NCBI GenBank assembly: GCA_013397865.1
Contig: VZTI01003648.1
Span: forward strand, 474,685-538,684
Length of the DNA: 64,000 nt
Source: Struthidea cinerea
Taxonomy: Eukaryota; Chordata; Aves; Passeriformes; Corcoracidae
Reading direction: 5' to 3'
Shown here: positions 12,743-25,237 of the stretch, in pieces
How the letters are laid out: every line of letters starts with the position of its first letter
Position numbering within the stretch: the stretch's first letter is position 1
The notes under the pieces: generated by a model
What the model was told of the DNA's origin: nothing
The model's input: the letters and a program-made list of their open reading frames with translations, nothing else
The model's database searches: none
Program-made: the position numbers and the translations under genes

Positions 12743-13060
12743 ATCTAGCAAAGAAAAGGCCGAGAAATGTTTCAGCATTTGACGAGCTGTGCATTTTAGG
12801 GTTTGTGTTGTGCCTGTTCTTTTGATCTGATCCATCCCATGGATGAATGGAAACACTGATCTCTGGTGGACATCTGCTCTTCCAAGGTAATAAATGTCTT
12901 TTAACAGCTCCTTTTGGGAAAAGGGCTGGAGCTCTTTTTTTAACAAAGGTTTGGATTCAGTCAGATGAGGTGGGACGAGGGATGGAAGGTCTGCTGTGGC
13001 CCTGACCATATCCCTCCTATTCCCAGCATCAAAATAGAGTACCATGAATTCTGCATCCCA

Positions 13061-13105
13061 CAGAATCATGAAATAGCTGAGGTTGAAGGGACCTCTGGCA
13101 TTTTG
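13061..13105 (-). mobile_element. CR1 LINE 3' tail fragment
   Basis: The plus strand reads CAGAATCATGAAATAGCTGA followed by GGTTGAAGGGACCTCTGG, which is the complement of a CR1 3' end, so the element points to the minus strand. Similarity fades after about 45 bp. A long plus-strand open frame (12965-13615) runs across it and is therefore unlikely to be a gene. Confidence 0.75.
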
Positions 13106-13317
13106 CTAGGCTGCAAACGAAATTACAGCTGGACTTCAGGGTCATGTAGTTACACTACATCAAGGGATGGATTCAGTTTAGACCTCTCCAACTTATTCCA
13201 CCTCCCCATAAATCTGAGCAAACCCTCCTGTCCCAATTTACCCTCCGAACACTTTTCTCTTGATCAGATAGAGGCTGATTTTATTTTTTTAAAGCTATAT
13301 TTAGATTCTGGTGCACA

Positions 13318-13375
13318 AGCTTCCGTTTCCTACAGAAATACTGGCTTAGTGAGCTCCCCGAGGACCACACAGTTC
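13318..13375 (-). repeat. MIR-like SINE relic
   Basis: The order of segments matches the complement of a MIR SINE: CCGTTTCCTACAGAAATACTGG corresponds to the ATTTTACAGATGAGGAAACTGAGG region (shown here only as short parts: TTTCCTACAG, AATACTGGCTTAG), followed by GAGCTCCCCGAGGACCACAC in place of the usual ACTTGCCCAAGGTCACAC. The copy is old and diverged. MIR relics are known at low density in bird genomes. Confidence 0.45.
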
Positions 13376-16300
13376 TTCCCTGTGCTTGTGGAGTGGTCAA
13401 ATCAAATGGGAGAGGATTTGCTTGGGCAGCAGAGGAAGCGCACACAGGCACCGCGCTGCTCACACACTGCAGTCTTGTTATCTCGAGTCATCCCTGACAC
13501 TGCCGTGTTGTCCAGGGTCACGGTGGGCTCTCTAATGAGCACCTCTTTCCCTAACACCTCACACTCGGGGTGCTGGGAGGGTGGCACAGAGGCCCTGGAG
13601 TGGGCTTGGGTTTGATGGGACGCTGGGGAAGCCGGTCCCGCTGGCTCCAGGCGGAGCGCGCGCGTGGCTCCGCTCTCCGGTGCTGCTGCTCGCTCTTCCA
13701 GAGGATGTTGTATTTCCCTTGCCCTGGGCTGTGAACATCCGTCTGGACATTTATCTTCTTTCCTCTGAGGAGAGGCAGCGCAGGGAGTGTAATGGTCCTT
13801 CCGAACACACTTTACAACCCGGAGTATCTATTCCATATAAAACTACCCTAATGGCCAGCTTTTACCGTTTCTAATACTTTTTAGGGGATTTAAGCACTGT
13901 GGTGGTACTTGCCAGGAATATGAACTGCGGCATGTCAGCTTTTGGGGGCTGTCCAGCCTGTGCTAGGCTGACAGGTAGCTTGAAGGGAAGCTGGTCTAGT
14001 GGGCAGGATTGGCTGGCCCTTCAGAAAAGTGTGCTTAGGGTGAGTCAGCTTCCCCTGGAGGTGATGCTTCCAGCCAGCCACAGCCACATGATAAATTAAA
14101 AGTGACATTAATCTACTAGCCCTCCGGCCAGTACAGTTAGCAGACCTGATTGTACCAAGGGAGGGATGAAGTTAGGCTGGTTAGGATCCTCTGAGGCCTT
14201 GGATTTTACAGATCTTGGAGTGTACAGATCCCCAAACCTTCTCACACTGTGAGTGGAATTCAGAAGCCCTCACTGGGCTGATCCTTAGAAGGAGTCCGGA
14301 GCACGTCTCATGCCCCACAGAGTGGCAGGTGGGGTCCCAGAAGCTTTTTCTAGGCCGTGCTCGAAATAGAGGAGGTCTTGACTTGTGTAGCCCCAGCTGT
14401 GAGGAGATGATGGCCTTGTACAGGGAAATCTGCAGTGTCTTTCAAGTTTTTCCTCGTGTTTTCCATTCCTATTTGGTATTTCTAGCTAGGGCTAGTTTTC
14501 TTCTTTTTAAGTTCAGATAAAGAGCTGCCCCCCTCAACAAACCTCAGTCCTTTCTTGGGTTACCAGAGTTCTCACTCTGGTGGCGTGTGGTGGTCAATTA
14601 CTTTGTGAAGCTTTTTGGAGTGAAGTTGCCCAATCCTATAACAGAGCAGCAAGTCTGGTGTGGCAAAGCAGCATTGCAGGCCTCAGCTTGTCCTCCAGGC
14701 TCCATGAAATGTGTGAACGAGCTGCCAGCAGCCGTGGTGGGTGTGAAGGACCAGATCCTGGCTGCTTTGGGATGTGTGAATGTTTTGACCTTCTTAGGGC
14801 TTCCCATTGCAATGTTTTAGGGCCTGATTTCTGACAGGGCTCTGCACCTCCCAGCTTGTGTCCAGCTCTCTTGCCCAGTTGACCCCAAATCTGAGCATGA
14901 GATCAGGTTTGGACGCTTCTCCATGTGCTGTGGTAAATGTTTGTGTGGCTGAAGAGAGCAGGCATAGCTCAAAGTATCTCGGAGAGCGTACCTCATCTTA
15001 TTCCTCCTCCTGACCATCTTCTCAAGGTGATTCCTCCTTGTTGCTTCCAGCCAGCCACTGGAAGAACTGGAATCTCTGGAGATGTCCCTCCTGGAGAACC
15101 ACCCAAGCTAGAGCCAGCTGGTGAGCTACGACTTCCAGATTTGAAATTTTTTACAATGGTGTTGGAATGGAAAGGCTGCATGTCCAGTGAGTTGTGGTTT
15201 TATGTTTGGTTTTGTTTTGGGGGAGAAAATGAAGGCTGGATGAATTGTGTTGTGCAGGTAGAGGTAAGCAGCTGATGATCACGGAAGTTCGAGGTCTTGG
15301 GGACCTGCATGAGTTGAGAATCCAGGAGAACCAATTTTGAGTCCATGTTCAGCTTGATTCAGAGCAATGTTGAGCTTTTTCCCTCTCTTAGGCTCACAGC
15401 CTAAGAAACCTCTTTTTTTGATCTGTGCTTAATCTTACCTAATATTATGGATCCACCTCCTTGAAAGAGATTGGCAATATTGAAAAAGCACTTTTAACTG
15501 TCTTTTTCATGGCTGTGTTGTGTTGGGGCAGGTTTGGGCACGGCTGTGGGAGCTGGTAGGAGGATGCTATGGAAATGCTGTTTGCTGTGATCGTGCAAGC
15601 CTGGGCAAGCAGGAGGAAGAGAGATGGAAATTTATTGTAAAACCATTGCTCCAAGGGGAGGGGAGGGTGCTTGCCGAGGAATGTTTTGAAGGACTGGTGC
15701 TCAGTGGGCTGACAGAAGCCAGTCTGTGACAAACCACTTGGAAGATTTGATTATGCTTAGAAGTGTGGACTGGGGACCCACCAGTGACATTATTCTTTCC
15801 TTTTTATGAGGGCAGAGTTTGTGCATATCCTTCGGGAGGAGGACCAGATCCTGGACTGGTGTACGGATGGCAGTCCCCAACTCTCCCCCGGGGGGCTGGG
15901 GCTGGCCTGGATGAATTTTTTTCAGATTTTTTCAAATTTCCAGATTTTTACCTATCTTCCCTTCTCCCTATCCCAGCACAGAGTCACCTCCAGCTCAGCC
16001 CAGGATGTGTGGCTCATTCCTTGTGAAGGACACAATGAAATCTTGCCCAGGTGACAATCTCCAGGGACTGCTTTGCAAAGATGTGCCAGAGCTGTGGCAG
16101 CCACAGACTCACTTAAATTCCAACAGCAAGCTAGTTGGTGCCAAATCCCATTTGTATCACTGAGAAAAATGGTAAAATCATTGTTAGGTGTTCACTAAAA
16201 TACTCTAAATTTTAGAGAACACGAAGCATGAGTCAGGCATTGAAACCAGCATCCAAAGGAGGGAGGGAGTGGCGAGAGGCAGCAGGAGTGCTTATGAAAT

Positions 16301-17606
16301 ATTTTGTTTCACTGGCAAGAGGACAAGAAATAATTGGGCCTTAAATCAAGGAAATGGGAGAATAGGAACAGCAAATCAAGGGAAATGGTGGAAAATTAGG
16401 TCTTAGAGTAGAGAAATGTGTACACATGATCACCTGGTGGTTCTGGCAGAGATATATGCCCATAAATCTTCTCTTTTAACCTCTTCCCTGTTGCTTTATG
16501 GGGAATAGCATCAGGCTTGCTGGCCCCATCCATCTTTTCTAGAGACTACTGGTTTTGGTTTCAACTTGCTCGGTGCTGAGCACCCACTGAGTGGCCTGAA
16601 TCTGCTTTGGAGCTGGAGAGAGAGCTCCCAGGCTGCCTGGACTCCTTGTGGGGCAGCCTGCAGGCTGTGACCCCCAAGAGAAAATAAATGTGCAGATCCA
16701 TCCTGCGTGTGGGATGGGGTTGGATGGATAAGGTGAGCCACGGAGGGCTCTCTCCTAGAGCTGCAGGGGAGAACATGGCCTTTACTGCAGACAGTCCAAG
16801 CTTTCCCTGCCTGACCGTGGCTGCAGCTGCAGCAGGACCCACTAGTGTAGGATGAGGGATGCTGTCTTGGGGTGACTTTTTCCCGAACCTGGGGGGGGAG
16901 GGGTGGTTGTGACCTGACTTCTATCAGAGGGTATTCTCCTCCAAATTTGTCCAAACTAGGACAAATATCCCCCTCGCAGATGTTGACACCTAGAAGAGTA
17001 AGGTAACCTGTCCTGTGTGAGACCCAGGCACCTCCCTGCTATTTAGGCACAGGACATCTCAGCAGGATCTTTCCAGCTGAAAATTCTGCTATTTAAAAAA
17101 AAAAAATTAAAAATCCCCTTTACGCCTCCCTTAAGGTGCCAGGCTTATTTTTCTTATAAAAATAATGAAATGTAAAAATAAAGCTTTCCCTGTTTGCTCT
17201 CTGCCAGCTCTCCCTCCCTTTGCACAGTGCTCATTAACTCCCCTAACGCTCGAGTCAGACGCGGCCTCCGGTTAAAAACAGCAACCGCCCTCGTGTCTTG
17301 CCTGTTTCCCAGGAGCTGGCAGCCAGACAATAACACCGATGGGATCATCTTCATCAGAGGATGTCAGCCCCTCTGTAAAATTTACATAACTTGAATTTGG
17401 AGTTGCAGGGGGGGCAGTGGGGAGGAGGGGGAAACAGATTAAAAAATAAATAAAGAATGCTGGAGAAAGAAGTGGAAAGAGGAAAGCTGCTGTTTGGGAG
17501 AAGCTGCTGGAGAAGCTGCCTCCTTGCAAGTCCTTGCTGAGGGCTCTTTTGGGCAGGTAGGAGTTTCTGCTCCAGGATCACAGGTGATGTATGTTGCTGC
17601 ATCAGT
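13376..17606. other. Unannotated single-copy sequence
   Basis: No gene supported. A short CpG-dense patch lies at 13625-13680 (GCGGAGCGCGCGCGTGG inside it). Open frames reach 147 codons (minus 16511-16954) without domains. An A-run sits at 17095-17106. The AT-rich stretch 17130-17400 is listed separately. Confidence 0.5.
17130..17400. other. Possible conserved non-coding block
   Basis: The block combines an AT-rich left half (AAAAATAATGAAATGTAAAA) with a CpG-containing middle (AACGCTCGAGTCAGACGCGG) and AAAATTTACATAACTTGAAT on the right. It contains no repeat signature. A regulatory role is a guess from composition only. Confidence 0.15.
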
Positions 17607-17660
17607 GGTTGGGCTTGATGATCTTGGAGGTCTTTTCCAACCTTAACGATTCTGTGGTTT
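17607..17660 (+). mobile_element. CR1 LINE 3' tail fragment
   Basis: The sequence TTGGGCTTGATGATCTTGG followed by AGGTCTTTTCCAACCTTAAC and GATTCTGTGGTT is a well-preserved plus-strand CR1 3' terminus. It is strongly 5'-truncated, with no coding part. Confidence 0.93.
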
Positions 17661-19332
17661 TCCCCAGCACAGCCTTTCTGATCCACTCTGATACCTGGGG
17701 GTGAGAGTACTCGGCAGGAGTGGGGTGTTAAATTATTCTGTCAGAAACAAAAGTCTCAGCTGAATGTTGTTTTAAAGCAGCCACCCTGGGCCACATGGTC
17801 TGAGGAGCTCTATTAGTCAGACAAAAAACATCGTCCCCTCATATTTAGGCAGAACGGGGGTGTCCAGAAATGCCTTAACACAAAAGGTGCTCCTGCAAAG
17901 CCTTTAATCTGATTTTGTTTGGCTGTTGGTACATCCTGGTGGGACTCTGATGTTGGCCCACCTTTGGGTCAACCAAGGAAGGCAAGCCCAAGCACAGGGT
18001 GTAAGGACTGTCAGGGTGACACTGCTGGTCTCCAATTCCTGCTTGAAATGGCTGCACACCCAGAGGCAGGCTTTCCCAGAGGGAAAGGGAGAAAGCCATC
18101 ACTTGCTGCTTTGGTGTGGGAGGAATTGTATCCTATTTGGGCATCTGGGGTGAGGCTCCTGAGCTACCTGGAGGAAGCTCCTTCACCTGTGGCTGTCAGC
18201 ATAGCTCAGTCTGGTGTTACATGGCCTTGGGGTTCGGTGTTTAATGCTATCGTGGATCCCCTTTCAAGGCCTGGACACTGGGGGTTTTGTTTGGTTTTTT
18301 TTAGTTATCATCACTCTAAAGCGATGCAGAGGAGTGAACGTTTCTGCCAGCAGCAGCTGAGGGGATCAGCGGCTGTCTGGGGCCGTTATGCAGAAGTTCA
18401 AGTCCTGGCCAGCGTGCTGAGTGCTAACGATCCCCAACCGAAGGCAAGTCCCAAGAGATGTCAGGCAAAAACTTATCCTTTATTAGTTTATGCCTTTTTG
18501 GATGTGGGAGATGCTGTTTGGAATGTGTGTCTGGGCACAACAGCGCTGCTATTCCTGCCTGCTTTTCCATCACCTCGCTCTCTCTGCTTGTTTGTTTGCT
18601 ATTGTGCCTGTAGTATTTTTTTTCTCTCCCCTCCTTGCTTCATCTCTAGCATAAAAAGTTATTCAGCTCCCGAGTGCGCGGGAGCCTATTGTGCACAGAG
18701 AGCTGCAGCACAAAGGATTCCAGAGACAATCTTGTTCCCTCTCGCCAGCACAAGCTGCCCAGCTAGACTCAGAAACACATCTGCAGGTCCTTAAAGGAGT
18801 TATGCTCTGTTTGACTGCAGCTTAAAGCACGGGGAATAGGGGAGGGAGAGGCGTTTCAGGGGCCTGGTGGGTTTTATCAGCCCACTCATGGTTCTGTGGC
18901 ACAGCTGCAGCCCAGCCCGTGCAGATATGTTAGTGAATGCCCATGTTTGAGATGGAGCTTTACTTTGCAGCTGGTCTGAAGATTAGCAATGGACAAACTC
19001 TCCCCTTGAGAACCTCTGGTTTGTAAGGTATGGGGATGTCCCCCCAGCCAGGCTGCAGTTTCAGCACCAGCATGGCTGCCCTGGTGGTGTGTGGATACTC
19101 ATTAGTCCTGATGTTCAGCAGGGCTCAGATCTGGGTGCAGACCTCCTTGACTGCTTTCCTGCAGTGGCAGCTCTGAATGGCACCGTGCTGTAGGCATGGA
19201 GCTACGTTCTCAGCAGCAGCCTCATGTTTTCCAGGGCTCCCGCTGCCCAGAGAAGTGCCTGTGCAGGGACCCCGGGAGGTGTGTTGCCAGCGCTGGCACG
19301 TGGTGGCTGTCCAGGGCACTGAAGCACATGAG
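17661..19332. other. Unannotated sequence with longest chance open frame
   Basis: Contains the longest N-free open frame in the window, 291 codons on plus 17919-18794. It has no domain, no codon-use contrast, hydrophobic and low-complexity tracts from T-rich DNA, and no splice-compatible neighbours. I regard the interval as non-coding. Confidence 0.5.
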
Positions 19333-19375
19333 GTGAGTTCAGGAGACCTGGGTTCCTACACCTCCCAGAGCTGTT
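19333..19375 (+). repeat. Possible MIR-like SINE fragment
   Basis: GAGTTCAGGAGACCTGGGTTC followed by CTACACCTCCCAGAGCTG resembles the tRNA-derived B-box region of MIR (AGACCTGGGTTC then a CCCAGCTCTG-like part). It is only about 40 bp, so the match could be chance. Confidence 0.35.
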
Positions 19376-19539
19376 CCAGGTAAGCCTGCTCGAATGCGGT
19401 CTTGACACTTGGCATAACCCCAGCTTCTGTAGCAGGGCTGGCAGAAGCTCTAAGCTTGGGTTCTGCAGGTCAGTTTAGTCACTGGTCTGTTTGAGTACAC
19501 CTCTGGTCCAGCTGGGGCATAATGAGGTTTTTCTGACTA

Positions 19540-19998
19540 CAGAATAACAGAATGGTTGGGATTGGAAGGGGCCTTACAGATCTTCCCATCCCAACCCCCT
19601 TGCCGTGGGCAAGGACACCTCCCACTGAACCAAGTTGTTCTGAGTCCTGTCCAACCTGGCCTGGAGCAATTCCAGGGATGGGGCAGGCACAGCCTCTCTG
19701 AGCAACCTGTGCCAGGGCCTCAGCAGCCTCACAGGGAAGAATGTTTTACAGATATCTAATCTGGCCTCCTCTCTTTCAGTTTAGAGCCATTCCCCCTCTT
19801 CCTGTTGCTCCAGAACCTTGTCCAAAGTCCTTTTCCAGCTCTCTTGTAGCCTCTTTCAGCACAGGAAGGTCTCCCTGGGGCCTTGTCTTCTTCAGGCTGG
19901 ACAGCTCCAGCTCTCCCAGCTGACCTCCATTGGAGGTCCCATCCCTCAGGGCATCTTTGTGGCCTTCCTCTGGACTCGCTTCAAGAGGTTCACACAAA
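19540..19998 (-). mobile_element. CR1 LINE, 3' end with ORF2 C-terminal remnant
   Basis: This is the longest retrotransposon copy in the window, about 460 bp, in minus orientation. On the plus strand it starts with CAGAATAACAGAATGGTTGG and GATTGGAAGGGGCCTTACAG (complement of the CR1 tail), passes through CAAGGACACCTCCCACTG and TTCCAGGGATGGGGCAGGC, and ends in TTTGTGGCCTTCCTCTGGAC. The far part encodes, on the minus strand (19776-19997), a decayed piece of the CR1 ORF2 C-terminus: ELSSLKKTRPQGDLP corresponds to the conserved L-FSLEKRRLRGDL segment near the end of the CR1 reverse-transcriptase protein. The frame is broken towards the 3' side, so the copy is inactive. The 5' end is truncated, as is normal for CR1. 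Confidence 0.92.
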
Positions 19999-22900
19999 GC
20001 TGTGGAAAACCAGGGAAAGCCCTCATCTCTAGATCTACACAGATGGGAGGGTTGGTTAAACCCATGCCACTAATCATTCCTTGTTCCAGTCTTGCGAGAC
20101 AAAGTATTCCCAAGCTCGTGGATCAACCTGCAAGCTGGGACGTGCTCTCTGAAATGTCAGGATTTGGGTGACCTCTTCCATTTCACCTTGGAAGCTGTTG
20201 GAGTTCAGCGCTGCACCGAAGTAGGAGAAGAGGAGGTGTCCAAGCAAGTGGCAGGGACAAACAGCTTTAAAAAAGCTCTGTCTTTGCAGAGTGCTGTTTC
20301 TTTTAACCTTTAAAGACTCTGCCTTACTTCTTTTCAAAGCCTCCTGCTTTGATTTCCCGTTCACAGTTGTCTTTCTGGCAGCCCGTGGAAGAAAGGAGAC
20401 ACGGATGAGGGTTAAAGAACAGCTGCAGGAACATAATTAATGCTTTGCAACATTTCTGAAGGCCTTTAGCACCTTGCCGTGACCCAGCCTGTAACATCTG
20501 TGCGTTGGCAGCAGCCAAGCTGTAAAACTTCCCTCCTCCAAGTCCTGCACAGAGCAACTGTCGCCTGCCCGAGGCGTGCAATCAGGGCGAAAACGCAACA
20601 AATCAGTACAAAAGGCAGGCTGGAACACAGATGGCAGGTCCTTGGGTGCTGGGCTTGGCAGTGGTAGGGGGCTTCCAGCTGCTGATCCTTGTTAGGCCTC
20701 CAAGGGGGGAGGTGGAAGAATGCTGCTTTTGCAGAGATTTGAGAGGAGAAATAGGACACAGCCAAATCTGAGCATCCCTGCGCTTGCCTGCCTTCTCCCC
20801 CACGGAATGGATGTGGGCCAAAGGCAGAGCCCCAGCCCTGCCCGGCGCTGTCAGGATGATTGCCTGTGCAGCTGTCACGGACCCCCAGGGATGCCGAATG
20901 TGGCCCCATTTGGATCGTGTTTTATCAAGGTCTGTCTTTTGCAGCACTTTTCCCTTTATGTGGCTAAAGGGCACCTTCAGGGCTTGCCACCCTCATTTTT
21001 ATGTGAGCTGTAACTCAGTACAAAGAAGGCACATAAGTGACTCCAATTCCCTAGGGTTCCAGCTAGCGTTCTCCTTTCAGTCCCAGACCCAAGTCACAGC
21101 TGGAGCCAACTTGGTGACCAAAGAGAAGATGAACAAAACCACTTTGTTTTTGAAGATTAACTTTTTTCTTCTTCCATATCTCCCTTTTCCTCCTTGTTTC
21201 GCTGCAGCCAGCCCTGCTGAGTTTCCAGCCTTCAAAGCCCGTCATATCCAGCTGGACAGGAGCGAGCTTGCCAAGGGGAACTGTTTGTCCTTTGCTCTTT
21301 TTGGTTTTCTGAGAGGCCTGTGACTGTAGTGGATGCCAAGCAGCCCTGACCTTCACCTGACTGGAGTTCCCAGCTGCTACAGTGTTATTGCAGCATCTCT
21401 GCCTGATAGAAATTCAGCTTTGTTCCTTGTACCTGGAAATTCTATATGACAAATGGCTCTCATTTCTAATTCTAGCCTCTTTTTGGTGGATTGGAATGTC
21501 TGCTGCCTGGGAGAGGTTTGTAGATCCGAAAGGCTGGAAGGAAGCGCTACATTTCTCTCCTTTGCCTCCTGTTAGAAGTGTGCCAGAGACACTAATCCAG
21601 CATTTGAATTTCAGCCAGGTAGCTGGAAGGGACTGCATCTCCTCGGCACCCTCCCCTGATGGACTATCCAGCTTTGCTTCTCGTCAAGCCTCCCTGTACT
21701 TCTCTTCCTTAGGGCAGGAGGGAGGTGTTGCTGGAGAGACCTACTTTCTTGAAAGAAATCTCTTGCTTCACAAGTCAGATGAGGATGTTTTGCTGCATCT
21801 CTGATGAAATTCCTTCCCTTTGGAAGGAAAAGTGTCTGGGTTTGCAGTAGGCTCCCTCCTGGTAATAAAAATGATGGGATTACTTCGGGGACAGCAGCTG
21901 GGGAATTAGGCCTGAGTAACAGCATATTATAACATCTCAGACATCTTTGTTTATGCAGCTTAAACAATGCCTGAGCCACAGCATCCCTGTGGGCTTGGTG
22001 AGCCCCACCAGGTCTGTGGGCACCTAGGGCACCTTGGAGGCAGATCTCTGGTTTTGCAGCAGCTGTGGGTTTAACCCTGTGTCTGTTGCTACATGCCTGT
22101 GTACTACTTTCCTTGGTGGGGAGGAATACGAATTACTGCCTCGCTGAGATGGCTTGGCTCTGTTTGGATTTCTGGTGCTGAGTTATTTTTCCTTTGGCTG
22201 GCATTCATAAAGAGGTATTGTGGCCTTTTTCCTGGTGGTAGTGCCCTAGGGTCTTAATTCTTGACCAGCTCCTTTTGCTGGATGCTGTGCAATCACTTCT
22301 TTCTCACCCTACAATCAGGGGTTTTTTTTAAGGGGACTGGAAGTAGCCATAGAGTATCATTTTCATTTGGGAATTGCAGCTGAAATAGAAAGTGCCTCGC
22401 TCTGGTGGTCAGTCCAGTGTCAGATGTGTCCAGCTGTGCTGGTTGAAAAGTAGTAAGCAAGGGTAAGCTGCAGGCTGCATGAAGGAGAAAAGGAGAGAGA
22501 ATAATCATGGGGGAGCGAAAGCTGAAATGCTCTGAAGATCTGGCATCAGCAGTCAGGAGTATGGGGGGACACTTTGGGCTCTGCAGCCACATCAGAGGCG
22601 AAGAGGAAATAAATGGCATGCCAGAGAAAAAAGGGCAGTGGATTAATAAGTTACACAAATAGGATTGCTATCACTCCTGCTCTTGGTCTTATTCCCCTCA
22701 GCTCCAAGACAGTGATTTTGAAAAGAAAATGAATGCCAAGACTGTGTGTGGAACGTACACAAAATCCCAAGCGATTGGTTAGGAAGCTTCTTGTTTCTCT
22801 CAAGAATATTCTTTCTCTCTGTGCAAATGTATATGCTCTGGGCAAATCCCCTTAAAGTTATTCTGTGCTGAAGGCCCTCGAATACTGGTGGTTGAAGGAG

Positions 22901-25188
22901 AACATATTTTATGTTTGCACTGGAATTTCTAATTGTGTGGGGAAAAACCTCACGTTTCCACCCAATTCTCCTGAAGCAGGGAAGCGTTACATTCTTCTGC
23001 TTTGCCTTTTATTAACAGGGTTTCTAGAGGTGCTGAGCTCCTGCAGTTCCCACTGACGTGAGCAGGGCAAAGCAACCCTGGAAAGTAGATGTGAGAGCTC
23101 TCCAAAGAGAGCTTTCCTTGCAATCCCAGTGCATCCTGCAAGATCCCAGATGTGGGACGTGGTGTGTTTGCTGCCTGTCGGTTTGCCTTAGGATTCTCAC
23201 CTGCATCATAGCCCTGTGGGGTGGGATACTCCAACCAGCGAGTCACTGGTCAGGCCAGATGATGGGGACCTGACCTGAGCACTATTGCTTTTGGGTGGCA
23301 GTTGTCTCCCTTTGATTGCTGGGCATAAATCTCCTGGGGGTTTCAGGCAGAGAGAAATCCATCAGCAAGACCCTGGCTGTGGACTCAGAGCGAGTGTCAC
23401 TGCCGGTGTGTTTGTCCCCAGCCCTGCTGATGAGGCGGGGTGCAAAGGACTAGTTAATCAAACTGCAGAAATTAGGTGCCACCCGGCCGTTTTTCAGTTG
23501 TCACCTGGTGATCAGACAGAGCAGCTGCTCCGACAGCCCCAAGCACTCAGCCTGTGGTGTCTGACAGTGAATTAAACAGCAGGACCGTGCTTTCTGCTCC
23601 CTTGCTCTTACAAATTGGGACTGAGTCCTCGAAGCCACCGTTTACCTGCGTGGGGGAGGAGGAAGAAGCGGGGTTGTAAAATAAAATGAAACAGACCAGT
23701 CAAGTAATTTAATTCTTAAATCTTGTCTCCCTTGGGCTAATCTCATCCAAGCCATTCTTTGCTCAGGTCAACTGCTTTTAATTAGCAAGCTTCATTGATC
23801 AGGGCAGGAGTGGGAGCTGGTGGGTTGCTGTCCAGGTCTTTTTAATTAGAGGCTTTTCTTCCTTGCTGGAGGAATGGTATTACCCAGAGAGGAGCCTGGC
23901 AAGAAGGCCTGGAACTGTTTGAAGAAGGCTGACCTACGAACGCCTTCACTGCATCTCTCCTGGCAGTGTCAGGGGTTAGTGAATTTTCGAGTGGAGAAAG
24001 AGGGAGGAGAAAGAACCAAGCCTGAAAGCAGGTTGTGGTAGCACTGGGAGTTACTGTACAGAAGTAGTTGCAGGCAGGAGTGTGGGAGTGCGTTTTTTTT
24101 GTCCTTCCTAGGGAAAGGTGGAAAAACCAAGGATCATTGCAGACACCCGCAGTCTCCCCAGCACCTTCAGGCTGCTTTCTCAAATGCTGCTGCCCAGCAA
24201 CGGGAGCAGTGGAGCACCTTTGTGGGAAGGACAGTGAAGAATACTTGCTCCCTGCCTTGGGGAGGAATGCCCTGCAGTCTAGCAAGGTCGAGGTTGCTGT
24301 CACAGTTTTTCCCTCTTACAGTGGTTCTCCGGGGCATTAATAGCAGGGATGGGGCTCACCGTGTAACTCGCTTTGGGCAGGGGTGGTGGTGTTGCTGACT
24401 GGCTTCTCTAGCTGGTGTTCCCTTAGGGTGCAAGGCTAAAAGTGAACCCCTGAAGTCTTCCGTCCTCCTGAAGGATGACACTTTACTCCTCTTTCCTGTA
24501 AATGGAAAACAACTATATACCTGATGTTAATCCTTCTTTACTCCATCAGCAGAAGTGGTAATTTCTATTAAGCTTAGATGCCCACGCTTCAAGGATGTGG
24601 ATGCATCTGCATCTCTGTTCTCTGCCAGGTCCCCTCGTGGCACAGCTGTCCTGCATTTTGGATGAATTCTGGCACAGGTAGTTGGCCGTGTGGTGATTGT
24701 AGATGCAAATCTACGGGCTGTCATGATGTGGTTGCTGGGTGATAGTGCTCTCTGCCTCTGGGCCTCTGCAATTCACAGTTAAGGAAAATACACCTAATAT
24801 TAATTAATTAGCACAGATTTGCTATTTTATGTATTTGATCAACTCAGCCATGAAAATCCTGAAATGCAGTTAAATCAAACAGAAAGGAAGTAGCTTTGTA
24901 TCAAACTATTGAATTAATATAATTATCTTATTGATTAAATCATCAAATCAACCTACAGCTCCTTTATCTGCTTTAGTTGGCCGTTTGGGAAGGCGTCAGC
25001 TCTCAATCCCTGAAGCACCATTCTCAGTGCCAACTCCTGCCTTTATATTCCAGTGAGACAGCTGATCCGGAGGTGATCTCCAGCCGAATCTCCCCTGGAG
25101 AGCAAGGCTCTGATGTCCATTACAGCTGCCAACCAAAATTATATCTATTTGGGCAAGAGGTGGTCTCTTGTATACCCACTCGATTGTG
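19999..25188. other. Unannotated single-copy sequence
   Basis: About 5.2 kb without a supportable gene. Open frames reach 179 codons (plus 20784-21323) but overlap with equally long frames on the opposite strand and carry no motif. The AT-rich block at 24770-24965 is listed separately. No transposon piece was recognised. Confidence 0.5.
24770..24965. other. AT-rich block with clustered homeodomain-type cores
   Basis: The segment contains CCTAATATTAATTAATTAGC and, 120 bp later, TTGAATTAATATAATTATC and ATTGATTAAATCATC. This is the densest group of TAAT/ATTA cores in the window and there is no simple-repeat periodicity. It is a reasonable enhancer or conserved-element candidate, though AT-richness alone gives such motifs by chance. 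Confidence 0.22.
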
Positions 25189-25237
25189 AATCATAGAATG
25201 GTTTGAGTTTCAAGGGACCTTAAAAATACTCTAGTTT
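25189..25237 (-). mobile_element. CR1 LINE 3' tail fragment
   Basis: The plus strand shows AATCATAGAATGGTTTGAGT then TTCAAGGGACCTTAAAAATA and CTCTAGTTT, the complement of a CR1 3' end. CAGGGGTGGACACG at 25254-25267 may continue the element, matching the place where CR1 copies have GGCAGGGACACC. No coding remnant. Confidence 0.85.

Noticed and set aside
12965..13615. 216-codon plus-strand frame
   Set aside because: It runs across an antisense CR1 tail and a MIR relic and is therefore not a gene.
17919..18794. 291-codon plus-strand open frame
   Set aside because: Longest N-free frame, but it has no domain and contains T-rich low-complexity stretches such as a Phe/Ser/Cys run. A frame of this length is plausible by chance in 64 kb of moderate GC with few stop-rich tracts.
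19060..19080. Possible REST (RE1) site
   Set aside because: The left half TTCAGCACC is perfect, but the right half does not match GGACAGCGCC.
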